A stretch of DNA of 64,000 nt. Origin: Phocoena phocoena. Lineage: Eukaryota; Chordata; Mammalia; Artiodactyla; Phocoenidae. Positions 12,974 to 25,500 of the stretch are shown here, piece by piece. Each line of letters begins with the position of its first letter. Position 1 is the first letter of the stretch. The notes beneath the pieces are model-generated. The model had not been told where the DNA came from. It was given only the letters and a program-made list of their open reading frames with translations, and made no database searches. The position numbers were made by a program, and so were the translations under genes. The stretch is from the NCBI RefSeq assembly GCF_963924675.1, contig NC_089223.1:4848881-4912880 (forward strand). The letters run 5' to 3'.

Positions 12974-15281
12974 TTTTTAAATTTATTGTTTGTGCTGAGG
13001 TATGGGGACTTGCTGTTCAGGATAATATAGATAAAGAGAGAAGAAAAATCAATTGTGAAAATATTGGAGCACATGAGTTTCTATGTTAATAGTTTGTAAA
13101 ATCAACTGTACTTGTAAGAGTGACCTACATAGCTAGGAATTCTGCAAACAAATATAAATTAGCATCTTAGTACTTGAAATGTAATAATTTACAGGAAAAC
13201 ATTTTCAGATAACCCATAATAAATGAAGCAGCTTTCTCAAAAAAAAAGTTTCCAGGCAAAGAGCACAATCAGTATATCTTCCACATATTAGGGCATCACT
13301 TTCCCAGTCATGCTGTATCCAAACCTTATAATCACTGTTAATTCCTCACTCTTTCTCATATTAAGCACCAAGTTCTATTTAGTTTATATCTGTAACATTG
13401 TTTCATTCAGCTTGTAATATATATTCTCTCTTCCTTTCCCTTGATTTTTCAGTACATTTCCTGAGATGATTGAACACCCAACTGGTTTCTCTGCTTCATG
13501 TCTTTCCTATCTTCATTCCTTTCTACACATTTCCTTCAAATTAATCTTTGTAAAGCATTTCCCATATCATGTCAGTATCCCACTAAAAGGCCTGCCATTG
13601 TTCCCCATTGCTACAGTGACCAGATAACTTGTCATCCAAACTGGAAGATTTTTGAGAGTAAAAGAGGCATGATTAATAACCAGCCTCAGGCTACAGATGT
13701 AAACCAGGATTGTTCCGGCTGGATGGAGAAGTATGGGAATTCTACTCACTGAAACAAGGTACCCGTGATCTTCCCCAAACTATTTGTCTATTCACAAGTT
13801 GTCAACCTCTTAAGACAAACTAAATTACTTCGTATCTTGACTACTCATCTCAGTTTTACTCACCTCAGTAAAATGTGCTCTCAGTTTTTGTGACAATAAA
13901 AGAAAATAGTGTAAGAATACATGGACTATATCAAGTACTCAAGTAATGTTATTTTCTGTCTTTTCCAATAAATTTCCTTAAATAATACAGAATATCTACT
14001 CTCAACAGAGAACACTAGCAATGAATGCCATGTAGGTAGTTTTACTCCTGTTGACAATATTAAAGAATAATTAATTAGAATTCTGTTTTAAATTGTTTGG
14101 ATAAGTCTCTGTAGAAATTGTCATCATTTACTCTTACACTTTAACTATGGATAATTTAAACTGGAATCAAGAAAATGATTATTTTGGTTAGGTGTATATA
14201 TAATTTGTTGAGGTATATATTGTTGTCCTTATAACTTTGGGATAGGCACACACATAATACTATTTTCAACAGCCTAGTGTTTATAAAATTAAAATGTAAA
14301 TTTTTATTAAAATTAAGTTATATCATCATGTTTTTCTTAAGAATTTACAATTTGGCTGTTGAAGACTTATCTTGTAATTAAGTATGGCATTGGATGTCTC
14401 CTTCATCAAACAATTACAAATATGTTAATTTATATTTTGATTAGGAAGAAAAAAATACACCACTACAGGAATATCTCTGGCATGTGTCAGAAGGATATTC
14501 TACTACTTATCCTATAATCAATTCATTATTTCATTAATAGATTTATTGAAGTCTCCAATGAAATATGTTTGATCTAATTTCAGTTATATTATCACTGTGC
14601 TGTGAATCTGGTTTATATTCAGACATCATTCTCCACAGGTTAAAATCAAGTTAGTAAAAATCTGTTTCCTGTATTTCAATTTATCAAGTTAAATTTGGCC
14701 TTTTTTCATCTTTCCTTGTTTCCTTAGATAATTGATACAGCAGAATAAAACTGACTTATAGTATCTTATTTTTCACTTTTTAATTTTTATCTCAATATGT
14801 CCTTATTGGTGGAGCGTTAATTCACAATGATCTTACAGTTCTATATCTTTGTAGATAAAAGGTAAATGTATTTTGTTATTTTGTTTATTATTTCAATTAT
14901 ATTTTATGTTTATGACTAGTAAATTGTACAGTAATATTTTAATTTTGTAAGATTTACCGTTATTCATCTCATGATGGATATTCTCCCTCAAATATTCATA
15001 CAAAATTATAAATAGGTATATTTCATATGTGCTATTTATAAACTGTACCAGCCATTAGAACCCACTCAAAAATGTACTTTGCTTCACTAGAGTAACATAC
15101 AGTCTACCATAAATTCCTTGCAAAATCTCTGATACTGTATTATGTAGATAATTTTTTTATATTACTCTTTCAGAGATTGAAGTTTTAATATACTGGAATG
15201 CTCTTAACAATGTACATTTGAGCCATTTGAACACTATATCCAGTCTGTTTTAAATGCTATTTATTTGTTTAGAACCTTCTC
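12974..15281. other. Unassigned AT-rich DNA with possible ancient L2/L1 traces
   Basis: No gene is visible. The segment 13480-13620 loosely resembles L2, and 14520-15000 loosely resembles minus-strand old L1 (a tattgaagtctccaatgaaat phrase near 14545). Neither is good enough to call. Open frames of about 60-84 codons at 13498-13752 are not supported as genes. Confidence 0.35.
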
Positions 15282-15489
15282 TTTTTTTTTTTTTTTTGCT
15301 GTACGCGGGCCTCTCACTGTTGTGGCCTCTCCCGTTGCGGAGCACAGGCTCCGGACACACAGGCTCAGCGGCCATGGCTCATGGGCCCAGCCGCTCCGCG
15401 GCATGTGGGATCTTCCCAGACCGGGGCACGAACCTGTGTCCCCTGCATTGGCAGGCAGACTCTCAACCACTGCTCCACCAGGGAAGCCC
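15282..15489 (-). mobile_element. CHR-type SINE, full length
   Basis: Long-bodied CHR SINE in minus orientation: T run at 15282-15297, GC-rich body, and gggaagccc at the right end. No clean target-site duplication is visible. It holds the window's densest set of overlapping open frames (up to 96 codons, both strands), all produced by the GC-rich repeat. Confidence 0.92.
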
Positions 15490-15730
15490 GCTTTACGTGT
15501 TTTTGATACAGGTTCCCTGATAGAAATGCCATCCTTCCCATTCTCCACAGCATAACTCAGTTATTAATCCTGGACAAATGTTCTTCACTCTTTTAGGTGG
15601 AATGATTTGCTTGTATCTGTGTTTCTTTGGAAACATTTATAATCATTTACTAAAACAATTAAAAATATTTACTTGTTCATGTATTTCACTGTTGAACTGT
15701 AATTTTCTCTAGGAAATATTTCATTCCTAG
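15490..15730. other. Unassigned spacer
   Basis: Short interval between a SINE and an LTR, with nothing recognisable. Confidence 0.4.
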
Positions 15731-16364
15731 TGAAGCCGCTGGGTGGCTTTTGGGGAGGCTCTGAGGCACGCCAGTTCTCTATGTCTCAGAGCAGAAAGAA
15801 TTCAGTGAGAGACACAATGATAGATAAGAAGTGACTTACCAGCACAGGACTCTGTGAGGCTTACAAGTGGGCAGGCGAGAAGGTGCCGTACCAAGAACTT
15901 AGTGGGCGACAGTTTTATAATCAAAGGAAAAGTGGGGAGAGGGAAAAACCACCTTCTCCCTCATCCTTGAGTAGACATCACGCTTCCATCATCCCCTCCT
16001 CCTCCATGTCAGGTGGGGGAGTTTTCTTGTCCCTACATGGTCAAACCAGGACTGTCGTGGTGCTATGGAAATATTATTTCAGGTCTCAGTACAATGTGGG
16101 TCTTTAAGTTAGAAGTGTCACCTTCCCATAATTATTGTTTTCTATGTGTACAGAGCAAATATCATAGGGGTCATTAACTTACTGAGCTCACTGGGCAGGA
16201 TGTGGGTTTCATGCTGCCTTGTTTTATTGTTATGGGGCAGGTTTCATGCTACTGTTGTATGGTTTTTTTGCTAAGCAAGCCTGCTTGGCTTTGTGGTTAA
16301 GCAAACCACTTTCTTGAGTGATCATTAACTTACAGGGGTCTCCCATATTTTTCCTTTACTTACA
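15731..16364 (-). mobile_element. Solitary retroviral-type LTR with TATA box
   Basis: Read on the minus strand the element starts TGTAAGTAAAGG and ends CGGCTTCA, giving the TG...CA termini of an LTR about 634 bp long. A TATA motif (TTATAAAA on the minus strand, at 15913-15920) is followed by C-rich and promoter-proximal sequence, consistent with the U3/R boundary. The U3 part holds short internal repeats: tcattaacttac at 16171-16182 and 16322-16333, and ggtttcatgct at 16205-16215 and 16240-16250. No gag, pol or env adjoins it. The words cctag at 15726-15730 and 16369-16373 flank it, with a 4-bp offset on the right, so the target duplication is uncertain. It is probably an ERV1-class, artiodactyl/cetacean-lineage solo LTR; the class is inferred. 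Confidence 0.7.
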
Positions 16365-16394
16365 ATCCCCTAGTGAGATTAACTACTTAATTAC

Positions 16395-16500
16395 CTACTT
16401 TTTCCCTTTACTCTGTCCCTGTCACTAGCACTTAGCTAAGTACCTGGCACAAAATACTATCCAGTAAAGTTTATTAAATCACTTAATGAGTGGCATTCTC
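16395..16500 (+). repeat. L2 3'-end remnant
   Basis: The phrases ctctgtccctgtcactagcacttagctaagtacctggcaca and tttattaaatcacttaatgag resemble the L2 3' terminus in sense orientation (the type that runs from a tatccccagtgcc phrase to aataaatatttg). Confidence 0.5.
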
Positions 16501-19500
16501 CATGTGTTTCATATGCATTGTGTAGGCTGATCATATATATAGGTACTTAGCCCTTTGAAATAAATACTCATATATAATTTAAGAACATATTCTAGAAGAT
16601 TAAAGGTAATTGTATAAAATAGTTTAATATTCTATAATTTAACATTTGTTAAGTATTATTTACATTTTAACATTAAATTTAATCTTTAGATCATTAACTA
16701 TATCCATCTCATTAATATTAATGAATTTTTTAAAGTCTTGAATATTTTTCTCAGTTTTAACTTGAAATGACATATGTTTGCATAAATAATATTGAACTTC
16801 TTATTGGAATTGTCTAGGGAAGCAAAAAGCTTTCTAATCTAAATAAGATACATTAACATCTAACTGTAAACAGATGTTAAGAGAAGCCACAGAAAGATAA
16901 TTGCACTTTGTTACTAATTTAACAATCTTTCCTGCTCTAATTAAAGGAGGAAATAAATGATCCCATGAGGGAATGCATAGCATTAGTAGTGCAAATGCCT
17001 ACTTTAAATTATTTAGCTATATGCTTTATTCCATATCACATTAAAGGATTGTCACAAGTTTAGACATACTCTAAATATGCTTAGGAAAATCACACACAAA
17101 AGGTAAATATGGTGTACTGTTGATATTAAGGGGGGAAAAAAACAAGATGAGTAAATTATATGAAAAATTTAAGCTATCTCCTGTTCCTAATCTAACTAAC
17201 GATGAGAAAAAGAATGAAACAAATAGAACAGGAACACAATTTGTCAAATGTTTCATCAACAAGAATAGAAAGTGATACAAGGACATTCTTGACATAATCA
17301 ACCAAATGTCAGCTATGGGAGGAGCATGGCAAGTCTCGCTGCTGCAATGTACAATTGATTTTCAGGACTCTGCAGGGAATTGCTCTGCACAAGGGGAATA
17401 CAAATTAGATCTCTCCACAGTTCAGACATGTACAAGCCCATGTCTTGTGTGAATTTGAAAATATCTTTGAGCTTGTTATTTCATTCTTTGCTATACAGTG
17501 TAGCAAAGCAGGGAAACATTCCCAGCACCTGGAGCAGGTAAATAAAATGATAACAGTGGGTGATGCTTAGAGAGTAAATTAGAATGATGAGAGAGACACT
17601 GGTAAACAGTGCATAATGGGAATAAGAATCACCAGGATTCCAGGAAAATAAACAGTAACTGGAAGAAAATGTGGAACTCTAATGTGACTTTATTGTTTAT
17701 AGATCCAGTTGTTTTCCCTCTAGCCTAAAAGTTAGATGTGTGAGGGAGAGACCAATAAAAAAGTAATCGGCGCTCTCCTGAGCTGTTCCTTTCACTCGTG
17801 TACACCACAGAGAAAAGTATTAGAGAAAGTATGCCATGAGGTCACTCTCTTGGTGCATTAAAGACAGTAGGGTCCTATTGATAGCTCTGACAAAACCTAT
17901 AATTGAAAGCAATTAGGACTGTTGGAAAAGGTGTGGTGATCCAGAGAGGGAGCCAGAGTTCATGAATGCCACCACATCCTGCACATACCTGGGAAGTTTT
18001 GTTTTCTCAGTGTTGTTAATAATATTAGAGAAATTGAGGAAAGCTTTTTGTTAAAATTTTAAATGGTTTTGACTCATATATGAACATTTCCTCTACATAC
18101 GATTTAGAATAGTAGCAGAAGATTTGAACACTAATTCCATGATTAACTGGCCATGGATCCACCTAACTTTGTGGAACTCAGTGACTTCATTGATGAAACA
18201 AAGATGCTAAACTCCTGCCTCATACCTGCATTAGCTTAGGTGAAGTGGCATTTGTAAAGGACAGTATCCTGCCTGCCTTATTGCTATCACTCAAAAAATA
18301 TTAGAGCCCTTTATGGCTTCACCTAAACCCTAAGTCTGTACAGCACCATCCTGTAGGTGACCGATCCTTCCAACGTTCAGAAGCTGTTTAAAATGTATGT
18401 GTTATACTTTTTTAAATTCAAAGATCATTACATAATCCAGTAGATTAAAAAAGAAAAAAAAAACCTATTAATTTAAGAAAGAAGAATACCGAAAGTACAG
18501 ACAAGAAACATTGAGACTAGTAGTAAAGCCACCAGGCCTGGAAGAAGAAAGTTTCACAGCTGTGTTAGTACAACTGATGATAATTAATGTTGTGACTGTT
18601 ATTATTATCTCAGTAATAATGATTTTAATTTAGAGGAGGTATTTGTATTTATTAATGACAAGGGAAGATATGCAACTCTTCTGAACCAAGGATAAGAAAG
18701 GGATATTTCTCTGTATGTATTTCAAGATGCAGGCATGATGGGACCCAATGGTTAGCTATGCATTGATTCTGAAGAGGTAGGTCACTTATTCAGAACTCAT
18801 TTATTTGTTAATATTTTATTAATTTCCAAAAGTAGTATAACGTTAACCAAAACTTATTGTAAAATATTAAGAATTATACATGTTGCACATTTTCAATTGT
18901 TTTGATTTTTAATGGCTCCATAATTATTATGGAGTGCTATTATTGGAAATTCAGGTTACTATCTCTTTTAATTATAAAAGTTTACATATTATATAGAAAA
19001 TAATATAGTACATTGGTAGTATTAACTACATCAGGCAGAGACTACCCAATCTTCATCATTATATTTTCCTAAACTGTATTTTATTAATATATTGCTGTTT
19101 GTGTTTTCTGTCCTGTCCTCTAGACTAAGCTCACAAAGTCTTCCTGTTTTTTTGATGCACTTTTATAAAAACATGAATTTAGTTGTGTTCATTATAATTT
19201 CCCTTATTTTACATGCTTATTTCTGATTTTATCTTTGTCACATCATATTTTCCATTGGGTTGTTTTTCGATTCCATTTGCAGTATTATAGTTGTCCACTA
19301 TGTTCATTTAATGTTTCTTTTTGAAGATCATTTGTAACTGAAATTTCTTATGAATTCTCACTTGTCTAAGTCTCATATGTGGCCATATCACATTATCATT
19401 TATATAATTTTCTAAGTTTTCCATTTTTGTGCTTTTAATTTCTTCTTTGATTTACATGTTATATAAAATATTTTGTTTTAATTTTTTTACTAATTTCTAT

Positions 19501-19820
19501 TTTTTGACACAAAGATTCAAAATTTAAAATTTTGATTTCTCAACACTTTCTTTTCTTTTATTTTTAGAGATAAATCATGAAATTGTAAATGTGTTCTACT
19601 TTAACTTTTGTTATATATTGTGTATATTGAATTTACCCTATTCATTTCAATTGTCAGTTTATTCAATTTTACCTATGAAATTTGGTTAAAGAATAATTTC
19701 CTTTCCATAAAATTTTTATTTTAAATAGTTTTAAATATTTTATTCTGTGATTATTTATAATTTTATTGGTTTCCCTTATATTCTGCGAGATTTTGATGTT
19801 AGGGACTATGTTAATTTCTT
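16501..19820. other. Unassigned AT-rich DNA
   Basis: No gene or clear repeat. The stretch 18800-19800 is extremely AT-rich and T-rich on the plus strand, and could hide an old minus-strand L1, but I cannot align it by eye. The 76-codon minus-strand frame at 17071-17301 is unsupported. Confidence 0.35.
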
Positions 19821-20024
19821 TTTTTTTTTTTTGATGTACACGGGCCTCTCACTGTTGTGGCCTCTCCTGTTGCAGAGCACAGGCTCCAGACACGCAGGCT
19901 CAGCAGCCATGGATCACGGGCCTAGACGCTCCGCAATATGTGGGATCTTCCAGGACCGGGGCACGAACCTGTGTCTTCTACATCAGCAGGCAGACGCTCA
20001 ACCACTGCGCCACCAAGGAAGCCC
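19821..20024 (-). mobile_element. CHR-type SINE, somewhat diverged
   Basis: Long-bodied CHR SINE in minus orientation with several CpG decay changes (tgttgcagagc, tccagacac, ccgcaatatg). It is therefore older than the copies at 7.2 and 45 kb. Near-matching flanks taatttctt (about 19812-19820) and taaatttctt (about 20029-20038) look like the target duplication, so a few bases on the right are uncertain. Confidence 0.9.
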
Positions 20025-20039
20025 AACCTAAATTTCTTA

Positions 20040-20920
20040 TTCTAAACATAAGTTTTCATTAATGTATGCTGAATAACTAAATGAATATGAATTTTAAGCT
20101 TTAAATTACAGGAATACATTTGTTTTAATCTTTTTAAAATTAAAAGAAAATAAGAGAAATTTTAGAAAATAATGTCAATATAAACACTACATAAGAGCTT
20201 ATAAAACACAAATATCAAGTAAGAAATTCCCAGAGGCACTTTGTTATTTTTTGTTTAAAGAGGAAGCACTAAGTAAATAAAGCAGTCAACCCCAAAACAT
20301 GGAAATGGAATGAAAACTAAAAATGTAAAAAGAAGGAACATATGATAAATAGAATTGTTTATCTTTTTATTTTCCTTTTCTATAAATTTGACTAAATAAT
20401 ATCTTTACTTTTAGTTTGTCTATATATTCACCTTTAGGTGGCTCTTAAGTGAATCTTAAGATGTACATTTGTTTTATATCTTTATTAAATCTAAAGTTTT
20501 GTCTACCCCAAATCTCCTCACAGTTCCAAAGGTGTACAGTCCTTAAGAGGAAATATTGGAAATTTTAAGTGAGACCCTTCATGTGCAGTAAGTGATTCAC
20601 TTATACCTCCTCAATAATGAGCATGGAAATATAATAGCCAGTTAATATTAGCACCTAGAGTAGCATGCTGCCCTTCTCCCTTTAGCCCAACTGTACCCTT
20701 ATGTGAATTTCAACTTTCTCCTTAAATAAGGTGAAGGGGATTGGGATATGCAACACGCTTCCTCAGCTCCCTTTATCTTACGTAATATTATGATGCCATG
20801 TTGCATTCACCACAGTGCTGTGAATCTCGAGTTTTCTTTGTAAGAAATTATGGATTGTTTGTGTCTGTGTGTGTGTGTGTGGATTTGTTTATATGAAAAG
20901 TATTTCATTTGTGTCAGTTT
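20040..20920. other. Unassigned AT-rich DNA
   Basis: No gene or clear repeat, apart from a short (TG)n run near 20864-20880. Confidence 0.35.
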
Positions 20921-20929
20921 TAAGTACAG

Positions 20930-21510
20930 TTGTTTTTCTAACATTGTATTCATTGCATATATACTACTCATATTTATCCCACAGTGATGTTTATAGAACT
21001 ATTTTATTAACATTATAGTAACTGTAGGTTCTATAGTACTGTTATCTTTCTAAATACTAGTATCATTTATGTACTAGTTTAAGTATATCTTCTCTATCCA
21101 TTTCTTGACTTGTTTCTATAGATATATCAACTTTAGTTTCAAAAACCACCTTTTGATTTAACAATTCTCTGTAGTGTGTTTCTTCTATTAATTTCTTCTA
21201 TTGATTCTATTATTTTATTCTTTCCACACTTTTACTTTAATTTGCTATTTATTTTTCTAAATTCTAAGGAGAATGCTTGGTTCATTGATTTTCTGTCTTG
21301 TTTTCTATTATACGCTTTAAAGAGATTATCGTTGCATTAAGATTATCTAGCTGCATCAGTAGAGATTTGACATGAAATATTTTTTAACACTGTTTCAAAG
21401 TGTTATTTAATACCCATTGTGATTTGTTCTTTGACCCATAAATTATATAGGAGTGTATTGCTTAATTTCCAAGCACTGAATGTTTTCTAGGTTTTTTTTG
21501 TTTGTTTCTG
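20930..21510 (-). mobile_element. Ancient L1 fragment (ORF2 5' part)
   Basis: The plus strand carries the T-rich reverse complement of old L1 ORF2. The clearest part is the run from ttttctgtcttgttttctattatacgc (about 21283) to ttctttgacccataaattatataggagtgtattgcttaatttcc (about 21470), which matches the L1M or HAL1 style seen in ancient mammalian copies. The equivalent region of L1-A lies at about 32580-32820. It is heavily diverged with no usable open frame. The left boundary is a guess. Confidence 0.55.
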
Positions 21511-22176
21511 GTTTCTAGTTTACTTCTACTGCAAAGACACACTCTGTATGCTTTGTATCCTTTGAAATTGGTTGAGAAAATAAACTTTAGAAAACAAAAT
21601 TCAACGGAAACAGTAAGCTTGAATCTTGACTTCTCAACAGAAGAAAACAAAGTACAGCACTTTTAAAATGCTGAAAGAAAATAAGCTCTTATCCCAGAAC
21701 TCTAGTTCCAGTGCAAATATCCTTCAGAAAAATGAAAACTGAAAAAAATTGTAAATGATAAGCCCACACTAAAGTAAATTCTAGAGAGAGTACTGCAGAT
21801 AAAAGAATCAGTACCTTTCAGAGTGCCTGATTCATTGAAAGTTGCATGTTTTGCAAATGTTTTTGCTGTACCTATGTCTGGCATTTGTTTAATGGGTGAT
21901 AAGGCCCTACGTGTCTTACGTTTATGCTTCATTCTTTTGCAAACTATTGGAAACAGATTGACGAGATGGTGGCTTATCAATCAGCTTGCCTCTGAAAGAT
22001 ATTGCTAGAACCTCCATGATGCCATTGTTTAATAGCTTTGGCAATCATATTTCTTTCCCCTAAACTTAATTTTTTCATAAGAGAATAATAAGTTTTATGT
22101 AAGGAATATAATCGCTGGGTTCATGTTTCTGTTTGCAGTTATCAGTGACTTCATGTTTTCTCTTTTTTTAATGTAG
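21511..22176. other. Unassigned DNA
   Basis: No gene is visible. Opposing open frames of 61-92 codons at 21702-22008 overlap each other and are unsupported. Confidence 0.35.
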
Positions 22177-22320
22177 AATGTTTCAGTGGTTCATACTTAA
22201 TACACTATTCTCTGCATTATTTTATACTTTCTTTTTCAAAAAATACGTTAAATGTTTCAGTGGTACCTGTTTAATACTCTTTTCTCTGACATTTTTAATG
22301 GTCTCTTTCTTTTCTTTTGC
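22177..22320. repeat. Diverged tandem duplication, about 74-bp unit
   Basis: Unit 1 (22177-22250) and unit 2 (22251-22320) both begin aatgtttcagtggt and then share a ttaata-c-cttttctctg-cat pattern and a T/C-rich end. The second copy ends in the pyrimidine tract just before the exon-like block at 22323. Confidence 0.7.
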
Positions 22321-22322
22321 AG

Positions 22323-22530
22323 ATCCCAAGTGAATGGATCACAGGGAGGATGATGTTGGAGATTTGTTCATATTGCTAACTTAATGATAGAGTGAAGAAA
22401 CTCTAGATTTAATAGTTACATAGTGGATGCATCAATCCTGGGCTATAACTGGAAAATGATGAGACTGAGACACCAAAGAAAGACTATTTCCTTTGTGTTT
22501 ATATGCCCGAGACTTTTGTCTGTTTCACAG
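22323..22530 (+). other. Candidate non-coding exon (splice-site pair)
   Basis: A branch-point-like ctgac (22286-22290) is followed by a long pyrimidine tract and gcag at 22319-22322, a textbook acceptor. At 22531 cacag|gtaaag makes a strong donor. The 208-bp block between has stops in all three frames, so if transcribed it would belong to a long non-coding RNA or an untranslated exon. I do not recognise the sequence. No partner exon is identified, and chance pairs of sites occur in AT-rich DNA. Confidence 0.25.
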
Positions 22531-25500
22531 GTAAAGGCAATTTGTTCTGCAAAAATTTTTGATTGTTTTGAACATAAATAAACTAACCCCATTTCCTACT
22601 TCTTGTTGCTTATATCAGTTAGACTTTGTTCCAAGAATCAAAACCATTCTAGGTATTTTAAACAGGAAGACCTTTAATCCACAAATTTTACAAAATAATT
22701 GGAAAGGCCAAATAAGTGAGCATCAGGCCATTGCTGAACCTGCTGGTCTAGGGATAAGAAAGCCAGGATGAAGAGGCTGCCTTGAATCTGCAATTGCCTT
22801 ATGTATCCAGGAAGATATTGAATGAAGTAAGGAGACACGCGCGTCCTCATAGACTTTTCTTGCTAGATAAAAGAGTAAAACACCACTAAGTTGGCCTTGG
22901 CTTCCTTTCTGCCTTATAAACCTTTTAAGTTCATAAAATTAGTAAAGTCTAATTTTTATCTAGGACGTGTAGAAGAGATTCTGGGAAACGCAGTTTTCAG
23001 ATATAGAGTAAGGCACACAGGAGGAGCAAATGGATATTGAGAATTAAGCAAACATATCTAACATGATCAAAATGTCTCACTTTTAATGAGTACTTTCCTT
23101 TTTAAACTGTTGTTAGGTTTTTTGTTTGTTTGTTTGTTTTTCTCCATTTTGGAGGATAACAGCTTACTTGAGGGTGATGATTTCTCTATTTTGTTAATCA
23201 CCAGTAAGGTCACTTACCAAAATCTTGCCTTGGACACGCACTGGAATTTTGTCTAAATGCCTGGTACATTTTTATTATATCCTGGTTGCAATATATAACT
23301 AATTTTTTTCTGAAAATCCAATGAGTGTTTTTATGAACAATAAAGAAAGGTTTTATGTGATTTACTGTCTTACTTTACTCATTTCCTTATAACCCATAAC
23401 CCATCTTGCTGGTTTTCAAGCAATTAGTTGGATGACTTTATGGATTTGATAGCTAAGGACATAGAAAGACAGAGTACGTCATTTAGAGGACAGGTTGGCC
23501 CATTTTGCTTGATAATGATGTGAAACACTCCTAAGAACGTCCACTGCTAACTGGGCTCTATGACTTTTCCAGATAGTTAGAAAATCTTTCTCCATCTCAG
23601 CCTTTCAAGGATTCATTTTGATCTAGGTAGGAAGCTTTATAAACTAAAGGTGATAGATTTTGGGATTACTGGGCCCCACTAAGGAAAAGTGGCATAGGGT
23701 CAGGCTAAAATTCCCCATAGTATAACTTCACCTGAGCCTTTCATCACAGTTCTATACTTTATCCATCTCCATGAATTCTGAGAAGGAGACGGGGATAAGG
23801 GGCTAGCTTTCAATTGACTTTCCTAATTTATAAATTGCTCACGATCATACATTGTTTAATAATATTGTGTTAGCATATTTCCCACATGAGCAGTTTTATA
23901 ATAATATTAGAAAGGAAATAAAAGAAGAAATAATATTCATCCCCCAACTTATAATGTACCAGAACATGCAAGGAATATTATTTGGAGCACTTCGTTTTAC
24001 TTGCTGTATTCCTTTTACATATTCCTTATCACGTTAGGTTTCTTTTTTGGCTTTCTATCCTACACTAATGATAAATGACAGGAGAAGGTAGTAATGGAAA
24101 TCTGGCCATGACTCTGAATGCACACATCAACCTGGACAAAAGTAATGTGAAGTGACTGAATTAGGATTGTAATGAGGATGCTATAATTTAATACTATCTC
24201 CTAGCCTTGTTAAAAGATACAGATCTTGTACCATACTTAGCTTATTATAACTTTTGTCATAAAAATGATTCACTGAATGGTAGTGCTTAAAACATACCCT
24301 GTTTTTGAATTATACATGTATTGCGTGCTGTCCTGTCTTCAAGTTTAAAATAAAATGCCTGGTTGATCTGCAAATAATTCTATATAATTTAAGTAATTGA
24401 GAATAGATTTCCTGGGCACAAAATTCCAACTTATATATTTGCTTTAAGAAATCTTCACGCTTTGAAAAAATTAAATTTGATTGAAATGACTTGAAGTGTA
24501 GTTTTCCACCTACTTTTCTAAATCTAGTTTAAAATACATGCTGCAAGATACCTGTAATTTCTCAGAAGTTGAATATATTCTATATTATTATATTTTTTGT
24601 ATTTTGCCATTTTTATGTTTAACAGAGGATGTCTTGTGATTTTTGATATTTGGAAAGATGAGAGAGAAGACCTCCTGGAACAAATATCTCAAATTATAGG
24701 CAAAGTTTTACAGATGGTTAACCTTCTCCCTGTAGGCTACTAGTTGCTATGGTGATGAAAGGTGCTAAATCCTTTAAAGTTTGTAAATTAGAACTATAGT
24801 ATGAGGTTATTTTCTAATTTATATAAAAATCATTAAAAGATATACTTTAAAGTAAAGCTAAAGAAATTAAATAGCTTCTGCTACCTACGGAGGAAGAGGT
24901 CCCAATATAAAAATATATATTAGACAAGCAATAATCGGGTGCTAGTAAAGTGTCATATTAAAACATATTATGAATTATTAATAAAGCAGAAGATACAAGA
25001 ATGAATAAATGTATGTTGGTCCAACCACCTTTCTACCCAATGTAGTCTTCAAATGAGTGGGAATAAATAGTGGAAAAGCAAACGAAGCAGTGGTTTATAA
25101 GCTGAGGCTCCAGAGCCAAGCTTTAATACCAAAATATAAAAATATCTGAGTCATGGGTATGGTTCAGTAGGTTCTCTTTCTTGAAATTATAATTGCCACA
25201 ATGAAGAATAAATCAATTCAAGCAATATCATTTAACACTTCAGTGGCATGAAAAGGTATATTCACCAATAGTCAGCAAGAAAATAAAAGAAAAAAAATCA
25301 AGCAACAAAAATAATATCTGTCCTTGATGCCTACCACAGAATGGGCTGATACTGTATGCTCTAGACCAGTGCTCAGATCGTAGCATAAGTCCTTTGTCTT
25401 GATGCTAAAGAGTAAGAATAAAACATTTATTCACAGAGAAATCACCCTAAATGAGTAGCAGTGATCCTTTATAATTTTCATCATAAAAAAGCAGGAGAGT

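Noticed and set aside
15254..15555. Several overlapping open frames of 62-96 codons on both strands
   Set aside because: They lie in a CHR SINE. The same peptide patterns (for example AGLSLLWPL) recur at 7.2, 12.7, 19.8 and 45.2 kb, each inside a SINE.
18800..19800. Possible matrix-attachment or replication-origin-like region, because of extreme AT content
   Set aside because: Low GC alone is not evidence, and much of this window is comparably AT-rich. No specific motif supports it.
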